Origin: Prochlorococcus marinus XMU1419
Lineage (GTDB): Bacteria; Cyanobacteriota; Cyanobacteriia; PCC-6307; Cyanobiaceae
Length of the DNA stretch: 64,000 nucleotides
Reading direction: 5' to 3'
NCBI RefSeq assembly: GCF_017695955.1
Contig: NZ_JAAORO010000002.1
Location: 361,748 to 425,747, forward strand
Below are positions 22,146 to 33,079 of this stretch, piece by piece (the stretch's first letter is position 1; the number at the start of each line of letters is the position of its first letter). The notes under the pieces were generated by a model. The model worked only from the letters and a program-made list of their open reading frames with translations, was not told the origin of the DNA and did not search any database. The position numbers and the translations under genes were made by a program.

Positions 22146-22395
22146 GAAATTAGCACTATAAAACTATATACTTATCGTAGTCGTTTATGTGAATTTCGCA
22201 AAAGATAATGTCTAGATGTTTTCAAAAGTCACATCTTTCTAGCAAAATTGCAAAAAAAGTTTATTAAAAATTAGAATTCACCTCTTGTTTATTAGAAAAT
22301 TACTCAGAATGGAGATTTGTCATTTAATAAAAATTTGTTTAAGGTTTAATTTAGATAATTGATATTAATTTTAAAGAATCAAAATATAATTAAAA

Positions 22396-23916
22396 ATGCC
22401 TATTCAAACAGTACTTACAAAAAAATCATTAGGAATACTCATGCATCCATCATGTATCCCCGGAGGAAAAGTATGTGGAACTTTTGGAAGAGGTGCAAAG
22501 GAGTGGATTAAAAAGCTTCATAAGCATGGAATCGAATACTGGCAATTTTTACCTCTTACTCCAACTGATTCTACAGGGTCCCCATATAGTTCACCATCTA
22601 GTTTTGCACTAAACCCATGGTTTCTTGACATAGATTATTTAATTGATAATGGTTTTATCTTCATTTCTAATAAAGAAGAATTAGGATTCTCAAGTCAGAA
22701 AGATAATCATTTTAATTTTAATAATGCGGATAATTTAACAAAAAAATTAGGCTACCTACTTTTACAAGGTTGGAGCTCCCAATCAGTAGAAAGAAAACTC
22801 AATTTTCATAAATGGATTAGTAGAAATTCTTGGGTTGAAGATTATGCAACATTTGTTGTTATAAGAGAAGAATTTAATATGTTACCTTGGTGGCAATGGC
22901 CTAAAGAATTTAAAATAAAAAATAAGAATTTTATAAAATCATGGATTAAGGGAAAAAGTGAAAAAATACTTATCAAAAAGTTAATACAGTGGCATTTAGA
23001 TTCACAATGGAAAGAAATTAAAAACTTTGCAAAATTATATAATGTTAAGTTGATTGGAGATTTGCCCTTTTATGTTTCCAGGGACAGTGTCGACGTATGG
23101 AGTAATAAATCCTTATTCTCAATTTTTAAAAATGGAGATTTGATCTTTCAAAGCGGAGTGCCACCTGATTATTTTTCATCGACAGGACAATTATGGGGAA
23201 CCCCAACTTACTTTTGGTCAAAACACAAAAGGTCTAATTTCGATTGGTGGAGAAAAAGATTTAAAAGGCAATTTGAACTTGTTGACTTGTTGAGATTAGA
23301 TCATTTCAGGGGTCTGGCAGGTTACTGGAGAGTTAATGGCAATTCTAAAACAGCAATTAATGGCAAATGGATAAATTCTCCAGGGAGAACATTATTAAAT
23401 AAACTTAAAAATGATTTAGGTACTGACTGTCTACCAATTATTGCTGAGGATCTTGGAGTAATAACACCTGATGTTGAAAAATTAAGAAAATATTTTGAAC
23501 TACCTGGCATGAAAATATTACAATTCGCTTTTGATGGGAACGAAGATAACCCATATTTACCCAAGAATATTGAAGGAGAAAATTGGGTTATTTATACAGG
23601 TACTCATGACAACGCAACTTCCATTTCATGGTGGGAATGTCTAGAGAAAAACTCCAAAAAACGAATAAAAGATGAGTATAAATTCTCAGAAGATCCTTCA
23701 TGGAGTTTAATAGAAATAGGCATGAATACAAATGCTAATCTCTTTATCGCACCAATACAAGATATATTATCTTTAGATGATTCAAGTAGATTAAATATAC
23801 CTGGCACTACAAAAAACAACTGGAAATGGAAGTTAAATCGGCCCTTAGGAGAAATAGAAGACAATCTTAGGAAATTTAGTGATCTAGGAAATAGTTCTGG
23901 GAGAACTACAAAATAG
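22396..23916 (+). CDS. malQ: 4-alpha-glucanotransferase (amylomaltase, GH77)
   Basis: This disproportionating enzyme transfers maltodextrin chains during glycogen turnover in the cytoplasm. The 506 residues cover the whole GH77 barrel. The nucleophile is Asp302 in LLRLDHFRGLAGYW, the acid/base is Glu351 in IIAEDLGVITP, and the third carboxylate lies in YTGTHDNATSISWW. LPLTPTDSTGSPYSSPS near residue 52 is the family signature. It works with the GH57 enzyme at 4.75-6.3 kb. It converges with the RodZ-like gene, 14 bases apart. Confidence 0.95.
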   Translation: MPIQTVLTKKSLGILMHPSCIPGGKVCGTFGRGAKEWIKKLHKHGIEYWQFLPLTPTDSTGSPYSSPSSFALNPWFLDIDYLIDNGFIFISNKEELGFSSQKDNHFNFNNADNLTKKLGYLLLQGWSSQSVERKLNFHKWISRNSWVEDYATFVVIREEFNMLPWWQWPKEFKIKNKNFIKSWIKGKSEKILIKKLIQWHLDSQWKEIKNFAKLYNVKLIGDLPFYVSRDSVDVWSNKSLFSIFKNGDLIFQSGVPPDYFSSTGQLWGTPTYFWSKHKRSNFDWWRKRFKRQFELVDLLRLDHFRGLAGYWRVNGNSKTAINGKWINSPGRTLLNKLKNDLGTDCLPIIAEDLGVITPDVEKLRKYFELPGMKILQFAFDGNEDNPYLPKNIEGENWVIYTGTHDNATSISWWECLEKNSKKRIKDEYKFSEDPSWSLIEIGMNTNANLFIAPIQDILSLDDSSRLNIPGTTKNNWKWKLNRPLGEIEDNLRKFSDLGNSSGRTTK

Positions 23917-23930
23917 GGACTTTTTAAATT

Positions 23931-24425
23931 TTATTTTTCAATGATTTTGTTTTCAATATTTTGAATCTCTATTACATTTACGTTCAAAATAAAATATCTC
24001 TTCAATATAAACACAGTAAGAATTAATATAAAAAAATACAAAAGGGTTCCCTGCCAAGTATTTATTAGATCGAATTTGTTGATAATAAAATTATTATTTT
24101 CTTTCTTAGAAGTTTCTACTTCTCTAGTTGCTAATTTTTCTAATGTATTTTTTTTTAATCCTAAGCAATCCTCTAATTTAAATAATATTGATCTTATAAA
24201 TGGATACTTTGGTCTAGTATTTTTATAATTATTTTCAATAGAAATTATCGTCTGTTCAGGAATTTTTGAAATACATGACAGTTCTTGAATTGATATATTT
24301 TTTTGAATTCTAGTTTCTTTTACTAATCTTGCGATTTCTCCATACTGGTCAACTAATGCATGATTTACTTCATTATTAATTACTGATTTTTTTTTAAATG
24401 AAAAAAGAATTTTAAAAATATTCAT
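23931..24425 (-). CDS. RodZ-like helix-turn-helix protein with one membrane helix
   Basis: Residues 25-100 look like the cytoplasmic RodZ-type HTH domain: IARLVKETRIQKNISIQELS, then IPEQTIISIENN and YPFIRSILFKLEDCLGL. A single membrane helix follows at about 128-148. Full RodZ proteins continue with a periplasmic beta domain, but here only some 16 residues remain after the helix, so it is a minimal version. RodZ links MreB to the wall-elongation machinery in other bacteria. Whether this short protein does so in a coccoid cell is unknown. It is in the same direction as the ABC1 kinase but 113 bases downstream of it. Confidence 0.7.
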   Translation of the reverse strand: MNIFKILFSFKKKSVINNEVNHALVDQYGEIARLVKETRIQKNISIQELSCISKIPEQTIISIENNYKNTRPKYPFIRSILFKLEDCLGLKKNTLEKLATREVETSKKENNNFIINKFDLINTWQGTLLYFFILILTVFILKRYFILNVNVIEIQNIENKIIEK

Positions 24426-24538
24426 TCCATAACTCCAATTTCATTAATTATTTGATTACTCAATTTCAAAAGTAATTACTATATAAATTTTAATCATTTT
24501 AGATTTATAAGTAAAATTATTAGAAGTAAAAATAAAAA

Positions 24539-26197
24539 CTAAGCTGGAGAAATAATATTTTGAACTGCACTTTTTGCAATATTCAAAGGACTAAATGTAT
24601 CTCTAATTAAACTTAAAAGTTTTTTTGCATCAGTTAATTCTAATTTATCATCTTTTATAAGGCTTAAAAGAAGATTCTTCCGAACTTCAGATCCTTTATT
24701 ACTGACAATTAGCTTTAATCCGGCATTCGCAACCGGTATAAGGTCTGAATTAATATTTTCAGAATCTTTAAATAAGATATTTAATAAACTTTCTACTTTT
24801 TCTATTTGAATTCTACCTTTTTTATCAAAAACGACTTCCAAAAGAATTTCTAAAATCTCCTCAGAATTATCTGTAAGTAATTTTTTAGCTATATAAGGAT
24901 ATGCGATTTTTAAAATTTTAAATTCAGGATCTAGTCTTAGTGCTAAACCCTCTTGACTAACAACTGCTCTTATTATTAATGCAAACCTACTAGGCACTCT
25001 AAATGGATATGAATACATTAGTTTTGAGAATTTATCAGTTACATTTTTAAGATTAAAATTTCCGACTTCAGCGCCAAAAGATCCACCTAAAACTTCTTTT
25101 AATGGTTCAACAAGTTTTTGAAGATCTTGTTCTTTAGTTAAAAAACCTAATTTTTGAAAATCTTTTGCGAGAAGATAATATTCTTCATTTATTATGTGAA
25201 CAATAGCCTTAATGAGTGTGAGTCTATCTGAATTTGTAATTGTATCCATCATTCCAAAATCTACATAGGCTAAATTTCCATAATTTGCATTTCCACCTTT
25301 AAGTGCAAACATATTCCCAGGGTGTGGGTCAGCATGAAAATATCCATATTCAAATAGTTGCTGAAGACCACTGATAACACAAGTTTTCACAAAAGAGGAA
25401 GGTATTAAGTTATTTTCCTCCAATAGAGCACTATCTTTTAACTTGACTCCATCAATCCAAGAGGTCGTGATAATTCTCTTTGATGAAAACTGTTTTTCCA
25501 ATTTAGGTATAAAAACATATGGGTTATTTTTGAATAAATTTGCAAACTTTAAAGCATTTTCACCTTCTTTTTCATAGTCAATTTCATCAAAAAGCGCCTT
25601 GCCGAATTCATCAATTATCTCTCCAATTCCAACACCAATATTTAGTGGTAGAAATGGTGACAAAAAAGTTGCTAAAAACCTCAATATCACAACATCTCTT
25701 CTTATGAGAAAGTACAAATTTGGCCTTTGTACTTTTACGGCTACATAGGTATTGTTTTTTGTTTTTGTTTTGTAAACCTGACCTAAGCTTGCTGAGGCAA
25801 TAGGTCTCTCAGGGAAATCATCAAATAATTCATTAGGTGGCGATCCAAGTTCCTCTTCTATAATTTTTAACGCAATTTTGTGATCAAATGCGGGGAGATT
25901 ATCCTGTAAATTAGTAAGTTCTGTCAGCCAGTCTTGTCTAACAAGATCCGGTCTAGTTGAAAGTGCTTGACCCAATTTTATAAAACAAGGTCCTAAATCT
26001 GTTATTACGTCAAAAAGATATTTTGAGAGATTTTTTTGTACATTTTTATTTTTACTGTTACCTTGAAAAAGTATTCTTAAAAAAAGAAAAATAAAAGTTA
26101 ATAAGATATATAAAACTCTTGGGATAAAAATCCATGGTCTTAAAATCAACCATATTAAGTCACCTTTTGCTGAGTATTGAGAATAAGACCTTGTCAT
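24539..26197 (-). CDS. ABC1/AarF/UbiB-family atypical kinase
   Basis: This 552-residue member of the ABC1K family shows the KxGQ region CFIKLGQALSTRPDL at about 72-86, the Ala-rich nucleotide loop ASASLGQVYKTK at about 134-145, VAVKVQRPN with the catalytic Lys, and the catalytic loop YFHADPHPGNMF. AYVDFGMMDT is the metal-binding DFG equivalent. Family members in cyanobacteria and plastids act in prenylquinone metabolism and photosynthetic stress; the substrate here is not evident. The C-terminal 150 residues are helical and less conserved. It is divergent from the decarboxylase gene across 65 bases. Confidence 0.88.
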   Translation of the reverse strand: MTRSYSQYSAKGDLIWLILRPWIFIPRVLYILLTFIFLFLRILFQGNSKNKNVQKNLSKYLFDVITDLGPCFIKLGQALSTRPDLVRQDWLTELTNLQDNLPAFDHKIALKIIEEELGSPPNELFDDFPERPIASASLGQVYKTKTKNNTYVAVKVQRPNLYFLIRRDVVILRFLATFLSPFLPLNIGVGIGEIIDEFGKALFDEIDYEKEGENALKFANLFKNNPYVFIPKLEKQFSSKRIITTSWIDGVKLKDSALLEENNLIPSSFVKTCVISGLQQLFEYGYFHADPHPGNMFALKGGNANYGNLAYVDFGMMDTITNSDRLTLIKAIVHIINEEYYLLAKDFQKLGFLTKEQDLQKLVEPLKEVLGGSFGAEVGNFNLKNVTDKFSKLMYSYPFRVPSRFALIIRAVVSQEGLALRLDPEFKILKIAYPYIAKKLLTDNSEEILEILLEVVFDKKGRIQIEKVESLLNILFKDSENINSDLIPVANAGLKLIVSNKGSEVRKNLLLSLIKDDKLELTDAKKLLSLIRDTFSPLNIAKSAVQNIISPA

Positions 26198-26262
26198 TAA
26201 AGTTAAAAAATATTGAAGAAGGATCCTTAACTAAATCATTCTATATATGTAAATAATACTTT

Positions 26263-27660
26263 ATGAGCATTTCTTCATTTCTAACTAAAAAGTTTTTAAA
26301 GTCACTTTTCTTTCCCTCTCATAACAGAGGGGCAGCTTTACCCAAGAAATTAGTGAAATTATTAAAAAAACAACCTGGTTATTGGGACTTACCGGAACTC
26401 CCGGAGATAGGCTCACCTTTATCCCAAAGCGGATTAATTGCAAAAACTCAAAGAGAATTTTCCGAGAGATTTGGGGCCAAAGGTTGTTTTTTTGGAGTCA
26501 ATGGAGCCTCTGGATTAATACAATCAGCTGTAATGGCTATGGCAAATCCAGGAGAAACTATCCTGATGCCTAGAAATGTCCATATAAGTGTTATAAAAAT
26601 CTGTGCGATGCAGAATATACAACCAATATTCTTTGACCTAGATTTTTCATCAGAAAATGGTCATTACAAACCAATCACAAAAAACTGGATGAAAAATGTT
26701 TTTAAAAAAATAAATCTATATGAGAAAAAAATTGTAGGTGTAATTCTTGTAAGTCCCTCTTATCATGGTTACGCGGGAGATTTAGGGCCTTTAATAGATC
26801 TTTGTCATAAAAAAAATTTACCTGTTTTGGTTGATGAAGCCCATGGTTCTTATTTCCTTTTTTGTGAAAGCCCTAACCTACCAAAATCCGCTTTAATATC
26901 AAATGCTGATTTAGTCGTTCACTCATTACATAAGTCCTTAAATGGTTTGACTCAAACGGCTGCACTCTGGTACAAAGGGAATCTAGTAAATGAGCAAAAA
27001 TTAATCAAGAGTATCAATTTATTGCAAACTACAAGTCCAAGTTCCTTATTACTTTCTTCTTGTGAAGAATCTATTAAAGACTGGCTTAATAAAAAAAGTT
27101 TATCAAAATATCAAAAAAGAATTTTAGAGGCAAAAAGTATCTTCAAAAAATTAATCCAAAAGAATATTCCTCTCATAGAAACTCAAGACCCATTAAAAAT
27201 AGTATTGAACACCTCTAAGGTTGGAATTGATGGTTTTACTGCTGATAAATTTTTTTATAAAAATGGTCTTATTGCTGAATTGCCAGAAATGATGACTCTA
27301 ACTTTTTGCTTAGGGTTTGCGAATCAAAAAGATTTTCTTAATTTATTTGTAAAGTTGTGGAATAAATTACTATTAAATTCAAAAAAATCAGACACTCTTA
27401 AAGTACTACAACCACCCTTTAATTTAGTTGAAGCACCTGAAATTGAAATTGGCGTTGCTTGGAGAAGTGAGACTCTCAGTATTCCTTTTTCGCAATCATT
27501 AAATAAAATATCTGGAGATATTATTTGCCCTTATCCTCCTGGGATACCTCTAGTAGTTCCTGGAGAAAAAATTGATATCCATAGATTTAATTGGATAAAT
27601 AATCAAAGTTTATGCAACAAAGATCTGTTAAATTTTAATATAAGAGTCATAAAAACATAG
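26263..27660 (+). CDS. PLP-dependent Orn/Lys/Arg decarboxylase family protein
   Basis: This fold-type I PLP enzyme of 465 residues has the cofactor Lys in HSLHKSLNGLTQT and the PLP-binding Asp in VLVDEAHGSYF. A C-terminal CPYPPGIPLVVPGEKI motif is characteristic of family 1 basic amino acid decarboxylases. It lacks the response-regulator-like wing domain of E. coli SpeF/CadA and so resembles the compact B. subtilis SpeA type. A polyamine precursor (from arginine, lysine or ornithine) is the likely product. The substrate cannot be read from sequence. cdsA follows nine bases later and is probably co-transcribed. Confidence 0.85.
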   Translation: MSISSFLTKKFLKSLFFPSHNRGAALPKKLVKLLKKQPGYWDLPELPEIGSPLSQSGLIAKTQREFSERFGAKGCFFGVNGASGLIQSAVMAMANPGETILMPRNVHISVIKICAMQNIQPIFFDLDFSSENGHYKPITKNWMKNVFKKINLYEKKIVGVILVSPSYHGYAGDLGPLIDLCHKKNLPVLVDEAHGSYFLFCESPNLPKSALISNADLVVHSLHKSLNGLTQTAALWYKGNLVNEQKLIKSINLLQTTSPSSLLLSSCEESIKDWLNKKSLSKYQKRILEAKSIFKKLIQKNIPLIETQDPLKIVLNTSKVGIDGFTADKFFYKNGLIAELPEMMTLTFCLGFANQKDFLNLFVKLWNKLLLNSKKSDTLKVLQPPFNLVEAPEIEIGVAWRSETLSIPFSQSLNKISGDIICPYPPGIPLVVPGEKIDIHRFNWINNQSLCNKDLLNFNIRVIKT

Positions 27661-27669
27661 AAATTTGAT

Positions 27670-28527
27670 ATGAGATTGAGAAGCGGGTTACTTATAGGAA
27701 TATTTGGTTTAATTGTTGTTTTGTTAGGGGGATGGTTTTTTACGTTGGCAACAGCCTTACTTACTTATTTAGCATTATTAGAATTTTTTAGGATGGCTGA
27801 ATTTAAAGGAATAAAACCAGCTACTAAAACCACATTATTTTCATCTTTCGTTATTATCATTTCTACTTATCTTGAGACTATTGGCTTGATTGAAGGGGAA
27901 ATTTCAAATTCAATTTTACCTATCTGTTCAGTTGGAATATGCACTTGGTTACTTTTACAACCAAAACCTGGAACAATTTCAGATATTGCTGCCTCTATTT
28001 TTGGTTTATTCTATTTAGGTTTTTTGCCTAGTTATTGGATTAAGTTAAGGGGATTAGATTCAGTAATAATAAATTCTAATCAAAGTTTTATTTCGTTTGA
28101 AAACTTATCAAATACTACCGGTATGCATTTAACTTTAACTTCTTGTTTTTTAATTGTAGCTAGTGATATTGGTTCTTATTTTATTGGAAAGTCATTTGGC
28201 AAAACATCTCTTTCTCCAATATCTCCGAGCAAAACCATAGAAGGTTTAATTGGGGGAATATCCTGTTCAATTTTATTAGCAATATTTTTCGCATTTTTAC
28301 TTAATTGGGAAAATCCATTATTAGTTGGAATCTTATACGGAATTTCCATTTCTCTTATGGCATTAGTTGGAGATTTAATTGAATCAATGATGAAGAGAGA
28401 TGCAAAAATAAAAGACTCTGGAACTTTCTTGCCAGGACATGGAGGCGTTCTTGACAGAATTGATAGCTACATTTTTACTCCATCTGTTTTGTATTACATT
28501 TTTATAATTCTCAAGTATCTAAATTAA
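27670..28527 (+). CDS. cdsA: phosphatidate cytidylyltransferase
   Basis: CdsA makes CDP-diacylglycerol from phosphatidate and CTP, the branch point to phosphatidylglycerol, the only phospholipid of cyanobacterial thylakoids. The 285-residue protein has about seven to eight membrane helices and the C-terminal family signature KRDAKIKDSGTFLPGHGGVLDR at about 239-260, with the metal-binding Asp residues. SPSKTIEGLIGG precedes it as expected. It lies just after the decarboxylase gene and converges with the hydrolase gene 12 bases away. Confidence 0.93.
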   Translation: MRLRSGLLIGIFGLIVVLLGGWFFTLATALLTYLALLEFFRMAEFKGIKPATKTTLFSSFVIIISTYLETIGLIEGEISNSILPICSVGICTWLLLQPKPGTISDIAASIFGLFYLGFLPSYWIKLRGLDSVIINSNQSFISFENLSNTTGMHLTLTSCFLIVASDIGSYFIGKSFGKTSLSPISPSKTIEGLIGGISCSILLAIFFAFLLNWENPLLVGILYGISISLMALVGDLIESMMKRDAKIKDSGTFLPGHGGVLDRIDSYIFTPSVLYYIFIILKYLN

Positions 28528-28539
28528 TTATGAAATTTT

Positions 28540-29439
28540 TTATTCCAAAAAATAATCTTGAATAATTTTACTAGATAATAATGGTAAATCGACATGAGGT
28601 AGATGACCACAATTTTGCAACCCTATAAAATTTAATTTATCAATTTTTTTTATATTTTTAATCTCTTTTTTTCCAAGAATGCGATCATTTTCTCCACATA
28701 CTGCTTTGATTGGGATATTTTGAATATATTTGTGTGTTCCAGCGAACCCTCCACTTTTTGCAAATGATGCAAGTGAATTCCTCCATCCTTTACAACCTAA
28801 ATGAATTGAAGCAATTTGCTCTTCCATTTCACCAACACATTCATCTGGGAAAGCAAATGCTTGTCTACAGAGACTTTTTCTGACCTGCTGCAATCCTAAA
28901 AATGAGGCCCCTATTTGGTTAAAAGGGAAAGGTATACTCTTAGGTTCTCCAAACAATCCTGCGGGAGATAAAAGGACAATTTTATCAACAGAATCAGGGA
29001 TTTCAAAAGAAAGTTTTAAAGCTGTTGAGCCTCCCATAGAGGCACCAATAATTTTTAGATTCTTTGTTATTTGTAAGGTCTTAATGAGATCAATTAAAAA
29101 TGAAATTATCTTATTAGGATTGTATGAATTTGTTGCACACCTAGGGCTAAAACCAAATCCTAATAAATCAGGAATTATAACTTGAAAATTTCTTTTTAAT
29201 GATTGATATATTCTCCTAAACTCCAAAAAACTACTGTCAAAGCCATGGAGGAGAAGTATAGGTTGACCTTTTCCTCCAATAACCACAGGGAATTTCAAAG
29301 AGTTCCAGTTCTCATTGAGTTTGATCCATTGCACATCGTTTGCCAAATAGAGGCCTAAAGGGTCTAATAGGGAATTTTTGGCACTCTCAAAAAAATCAAC
29401 ATTTAAATCACTAAGTTGTTCGAAATGGGATTTAGTCAA
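28540..29439 (-). CDS. alpha/beta hydrolase
   Basis: This 299-residue alpha/beta-hydrolase-fold protein has the oxyanion motif LLLHGFDSS at about 62-70. The nucleophile elbow GASMGGS at about 120-126 carries the catalytic Ser. GENDRILG near residue 250 holds a probable catalytic Asp, and NCGHLPHVD the catalytic His. It has no signal peptide. The substrate is unknown; relatives include lipases, esterases and haloperoxidase-like proteins. It is six bases downstream of the GldA-like gene and so in a clpC-dehydrogenase-hydrolase run. Confidence 0.82.
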   Translation of the reverse strand: MTKSHFEQLSDLNVDFFESAKNSLLDPLGLYLANDVQWIKLNENWNSLKFPVVIGGKGQPILLLHGFDSSFLEFRRIYQSLKRNFQVIIPDLLGFGFSPRCATNSYNPNKIISFLIDLIKTLQITKNLKIIGASMGGSTALKLSFEIPDSVDKIVLLSPAGLFGEPKSIPFPFNQIGASFLGLQQVRKSLCRQAFAFPDECVGEMEEQIASIHLGCKGWRNSLASFAKSGGFAGTHKYIQNIPIKAVCGENDRILGKKEIKNIKKIDKLNFIGLQNCGHLPHVDLPLLSSKIIQDYFLE

Positions 29440-29445
29440 AAATGA

Positions 29446-30537
29446 TTAAATTTTAATTTTTTGTTGTTCAAAATTTGCAATGACCTCTACTATGTCCTGT
29501 TTATGAATCTCAAAAGGCAAAAAGTGTATCTCAGATTTATCTCGACAAGTAAAATCAGCAATTTTCTCTAAATTATTATCTTCAAAAACATTTATTCCAA
29601 GTTGTGCAATAGTAGTTGGCAAATTCAATTGTTTCATAAGTAACAACAATTGTTTAGTTGATTGATCAGCTAATTTATTATTATTTTTAATTTCTTCTAG
29701 TCTTAATTGTAATAGTAAGCCAACCCCAACAATTTCACCATGTAAGAATTTGTTTGGAGTAATTATCTGAGTAATTGCATTATGAATAGCATGTGCAGCA
29801 GCAGTCCTACACTTTTCTCCTCCAATACCGCCTACTAATCCTGCCGTAAGTCCACAAGCGTCTACAGTATTTCGCCAAGAAGGATTGTTTACGAATTCAC
29901 CCTTAAAAGCTTTTTCTCCATTAATTAATAGTTGATCTCTTAAAACTCTTGATATTTGAATAGCTTGTTGAACAAGACCATCATCTATTGTCGAACTTGT
30001 TATTGAAGATTCATACCATTTTGCCAAAGCATCTGCTATGCCACTCGCAAGTGTTCTTGATGGAGCTGTTTGAATAAATTCATGATCATATACTAAGATT
30101 TTTGGACAAGAACTCAATGCAACATCCTTTATGAATTGACCATTTTTTGTATAAATATTAGATAAAGCAGTCCAACCTGCACAAGTAGAGGCACTAAGAG
30201 GAACTGTAATACAAGGGATATTAAGACAATCAGCAATATATTTTCCAGTATCAAGAACTTTGCCACCTCCAGCTGCGATAACAGAATCATGATTATTGTT
30301 TAAAATCAAGTTCTTAATTCTTGAAATATCTTCATAACAACAATCAAAATATAAATTAGCAGAGCAAGGATTGAGGTTTTTATTTTTTAGATCTCTAATA
30401 ATTTTATTTCTCAGTTTAAGGGTATGACTGCTTCTACCTAAAATTAATGGAATTTTAGTTAATTTAGAAATTTGAGGTAAAGCTTTTTCCCAAGCGCTAT
30501 CCCCCCTGTATATAGTTTCTGGAGAGATTAACTGCAT
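29446..30537 (-). CDS. iron-containing alcohol dehydrogenase, GldA-like
   Basis: This 363-residue protein belongs to the glycerol dehydrogenase branch. VIAAGGGKVLDTGKYIAD at about 91-108 is the NAD-binding loop, and ITVPLSASTCAGWTALSNIY follows. The metal ligands are the Asp in SGIADALAKWYE, the His in AAAHAIHNAIT and the His in FLHGEIVGVG. GldA enzymes oxidise glycerol to dihydroxyacetone; some relatives use other polyols or glycerol-1-phosphate, so the substrate is open. It begins 13 bases after clpC. Confidence 0.8.
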   Translation of the reverse strand: MQLISPETIYRGDSAWEKALPQISKLTKIPLILGRSSHTLKLRNKIIRDLKNKNLNPCSANLYFDCCYEDISRIKNLILNNNHDSVIAAGGGKVLDTGKYIADCLNIPCITVPLSASTCAGWTALSNIYTKNGQFIKDVALSSCPKILVYDHEFIQTAPSRTLASGIADALAKWYESSITSSTIDDGLVQQAIQISRVLRDQLLINGEKAFKGEFVNNPSWRNTVDACGLTAGLVGGIGGEKCRTAAAHAIHNAITQIITPNKFLHGEIVGVGLLLQLRLEEIKNNNKLADQSTKQLLLLMKQLNLPTTIAQLGINVFEDNNLEKIADFTCRDKSEIHFLPFEIHKQDIVEVIANFEQQKIKI

Positions 30538-30550
30538 ATTTAATTAATTA

Positions 30551-33079
30551 TTAGAAGTTAGCACTCGCTAACTCTTGAGGAGATTCTTCAGAAGTGATGT
30601 TAATTGTAACTTTTTTATTATCATCAATATCAACTATAGCCTTATCTCCATCTTTTATTCTCCCTGAAAGAACTTCTTCCGCCAAGCTATCCTCTAGTAA
30701 TCTCATAACTGCTCTTCTCAAGGGTCGTGCTCCATAAGAAGGATTGTAGCCTTCTTCAACAAGTCTTTCTTTAAAAGCATCAGTTACACTTAATTTGATA
30801 CCTTTATCTTTTAATCGAGCAAAAACTTCTTTCAACATTATTTCAGCAATTTCTTTAACTTCGTTTTTAGTTAGTTGCCTGAATACAATTATTTCATCTA
30901 ATCTATTTAAGAATTCAGGTCTGAAATATTGCTTTAGTTCTTCATTAACTAAAGATCTTATTCTATTGTATTGACTATCTTCAACAGAGTCGCCAGAAAA
31001 CTCAAATCCTAAACCTCCGCCGCCTTTCTCAATAACTTTAGAACCAATATTAGAGGTCATAATTAGCAGAGTATTTTTAAAATCTACTGTCCTGCCTTTG
31101 GAATCAGTTAATCTACCATCTTCTAGAAGCTGCAACAATAAATTAAAAACATCAGGATGAGCCTTTTCGACTTCATCAAATAGAACAACTGTATATGGCC
31201 TTCTTCTCACAGCTTCAGTAAGCTGACCTCCTTCATTAAAACCAACATAACCTGGCGGGGAACCGATAAGTTTACTGACTGTATGTCTTTCCATAAATTC
31301 TGACATATCTAATCTAATCATCGCTTCTTCACTCCCGAAAAAATATGAAGCTAATGATTTAGTTAATTCAGTTTTTCCTACACCAGTAGGTCCAGAAAAA
31401 ATAAAGCTTGCAATTGGCCTATTGGGATTTTTCAGACCAACTCTTGCTCTTCTGATAGCTCTAGAAACAGCCTTAACAGCTTCATCTTGTCCAATCAACC
31501 TTTGGTGAAGCGTTTCTTCCATATTAAGAAGTTTCACTGATTCCGTTTCGGTTAATTTTTGAACTGGAACACCGGTCCACGATGCAACAATATGTGCTAC
31601 ATCCTCTTCGCTAACAAGTGGGTTTTGAATTGGTTTCGAGTCATTTTTAACTGAGTTAGTGTCAATATTAGATTCGTCATCAGCTGTGGAGTCTTTTTTG
31701 TTTTCGAGTACCTCCTTAATTTTTGCAGACAATTCCATTTCTTTTTCTCTTAATTGGCCTGCTTGATCAAAATTTTGATCTCTAACAGATTCTTCCTTTT
31801 GTTTTTGAATTTGCCTAAGTTCTTTGTCAATCTGTTTAGCTTCAGGTGGGAGTTTTGAATTTATTAAACGAACCCTACTTCCAGCCTCATCTATTAGGTC
31901 AATTGCCTTATCAGGTAAAAATCTATCCGATATATATCTATCACCTAAATGTGCTGCGGCTTCTAAAGCATCATCAGTAATTTTTAAACGATGATGTTGT
32001 TCATAACGCTCTCTAAGACCTTTTAAGATTTCGATTGTATCTTCAATAGATGGTTCTCCAACCATGACAGGTTGGAATCTTCTTTCTAATGCTGCATCTC
32101 TTTCAATATGTTTTCTATATTCGTCGAGTGTTGTTGCACCGATACATTGAAGTTCTCCTCTTGCTAGTGCCGGTTTCAAAATATTTGCAGCGTCGATAGC
32201 CCCCTCAGCAGCGCCAGCGCCAATTAAAGTATGGACTTCGTCAATAACAAGGATTACGTTGCCTGCAGATTTAATTTCTTCCATGATTTTCTTTAATCTT
32301 TCCTCAAATTCACCTCTATATTTTGTACCAGCGACCAAAAGACCTATATCAAGGGTTAAAACTCTTTTGTCTTCGAGTATGTCGGGTATATTTCCTAACT
32401 GTATTCTTTGAGCTAAGCCTTCTGCAATAGCTGTTTTACCTACACCAGGTTCTCCAATAAGAACAGGATTATTTTTAGTTCTCCTCCCTAATATTTGAAC
32501 TACACGGTCAATTTCTGAATGACGTCCGACAACAGGATCAAGTTTTGATTCACTTGCAAGTTTTGTTAAGTTTGTTCCAAATTCATCAAGGGTAGCTGTT
32601 TTTAAATTACTTTTACTTGAATTAGCTCCTGAACCTACTTCAGCAGTTTCACCAAGCATCCTTATAACTTGAGTTCTTACTTTTGTAAGATCAATACTTA
32701 GATTCTCTAGGACTCTTGCAGCTACCCCCTCACCTTCTCTTATTAGACCTAAAAGTAAATGTTCTGTTCCAATATAATTATGTCCTAATTGACGGGCTTC
32801 TTCCAGAGAGAGTTCAAGAACTCTTTTCGCCCTTGGAGTAAAAGGTATTTCTACAGCAACAAAACCAGAACCTCTTCCAATTATCTTTTCAACTTCTATT
32901 CTTGAGTCTTTTAAATTAACCCCAAGCGATTTGAGGACCTTTGCTGCTACGCCTGTTCCTTCACCAATTAAACCTAATAAAATTTGCTCTGTTCCGACAA
33001 AATTATGACCAAGTCTTCTAGCTTCCTCTTGGGCAAGCATAATGACTTTTATTGCCTTTTCTGTAAACCTTTCAAACAT
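30551..33079 (-). CDS. clpC: ATP-dependent Clp protease ATP-binding subunit ClpC
   Basis: ClpC is the AAA+ unfoldase that feeds ClpP proteases in cyanobacteria and plastids, and it is essential in several of them. The 842 residues show two N-terminal Clp repeats ([16 protein letters not shown] and [16 protein letters not shown]), the first Walker [10 protein letters not shown] at about 207-215, a central UVR-like segment ([14 protein letters not shown]) characteristic of ClpC, and the second Walker [10 protein letters not shown]. Both arginine-finger regions look intact. A 178-base upstream region should carry its promoter. Two metabolic genes follow on the same strand. Confidence 0.97.
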   Translation of the reverse strand: MFERFTEKAIKVIMLAQEEARRLGHNFVGTEQILLGLIGEGTGVAAKVLKSLGVNLKDSRIEVEKIIGRGSGFVAVEIPFTPRAKRVLELSLEEARQLGHNYIGTEHLLLGLIREGEGVAARVLENLSIDLTKVRTQVIRMLGETAEVGSGANSSKSNLKTATLDEFGTNLTKLASESKLDPVVGRHSEIDRVVQILGRRTKNNPVLIGEPGVGKTAIAEGLAQRIQLGNIPDILEDKRVLTLDIGLLVAGTKYRGEFEERLKKIMEEIKSAGNVILVIDEVHTLIGAGAAEGAIDAANILKPALARGELQCIGATTLDEYRKHIERDAALERRFQPVMVGEPSIEDTIEILKGLRERYEQHHRLKITDDALEAAAHLGDRYISDRFLPDKAIDLIDEAGSRVRLINSKLPPEAKQIDKELRQIQKQKEESVRDQNFDQAGQLREKEMELSAKIKEVLENKKDSTADDESNIDTNSVKNDSKPIQNPLVSEEDVAHIVASWTGVPVQKLTETESVKLLNMEETLHQRLIGQDEAVKAVSRAIRRARVGLKNPNRPIASFIFSGPTGVGKTELTKSLASYFFGSEEAMIRLDMSEFMERHTVSKLIGSPPGYVGFNEGGQLTEAVRRRPYTVVLFDEVEKAHPDVFNLLLQLLEDGRLTDSKGRTVDFKNTLLIMTSNIGSKVIEKGGGGLGFEFSGDSVEDSQYNRIRSLVNEELKQYFRPEFLNRLDEIIVFRQLTKNEVKEIAEIMLKEVFARLKDKGIKLSVTDAFKERLVEEGYNPSYGARPLRRAVMRLLEDSLAEEVLSGRIKDGDKAIVDIDDNKKVTINITSEESPQELASANF

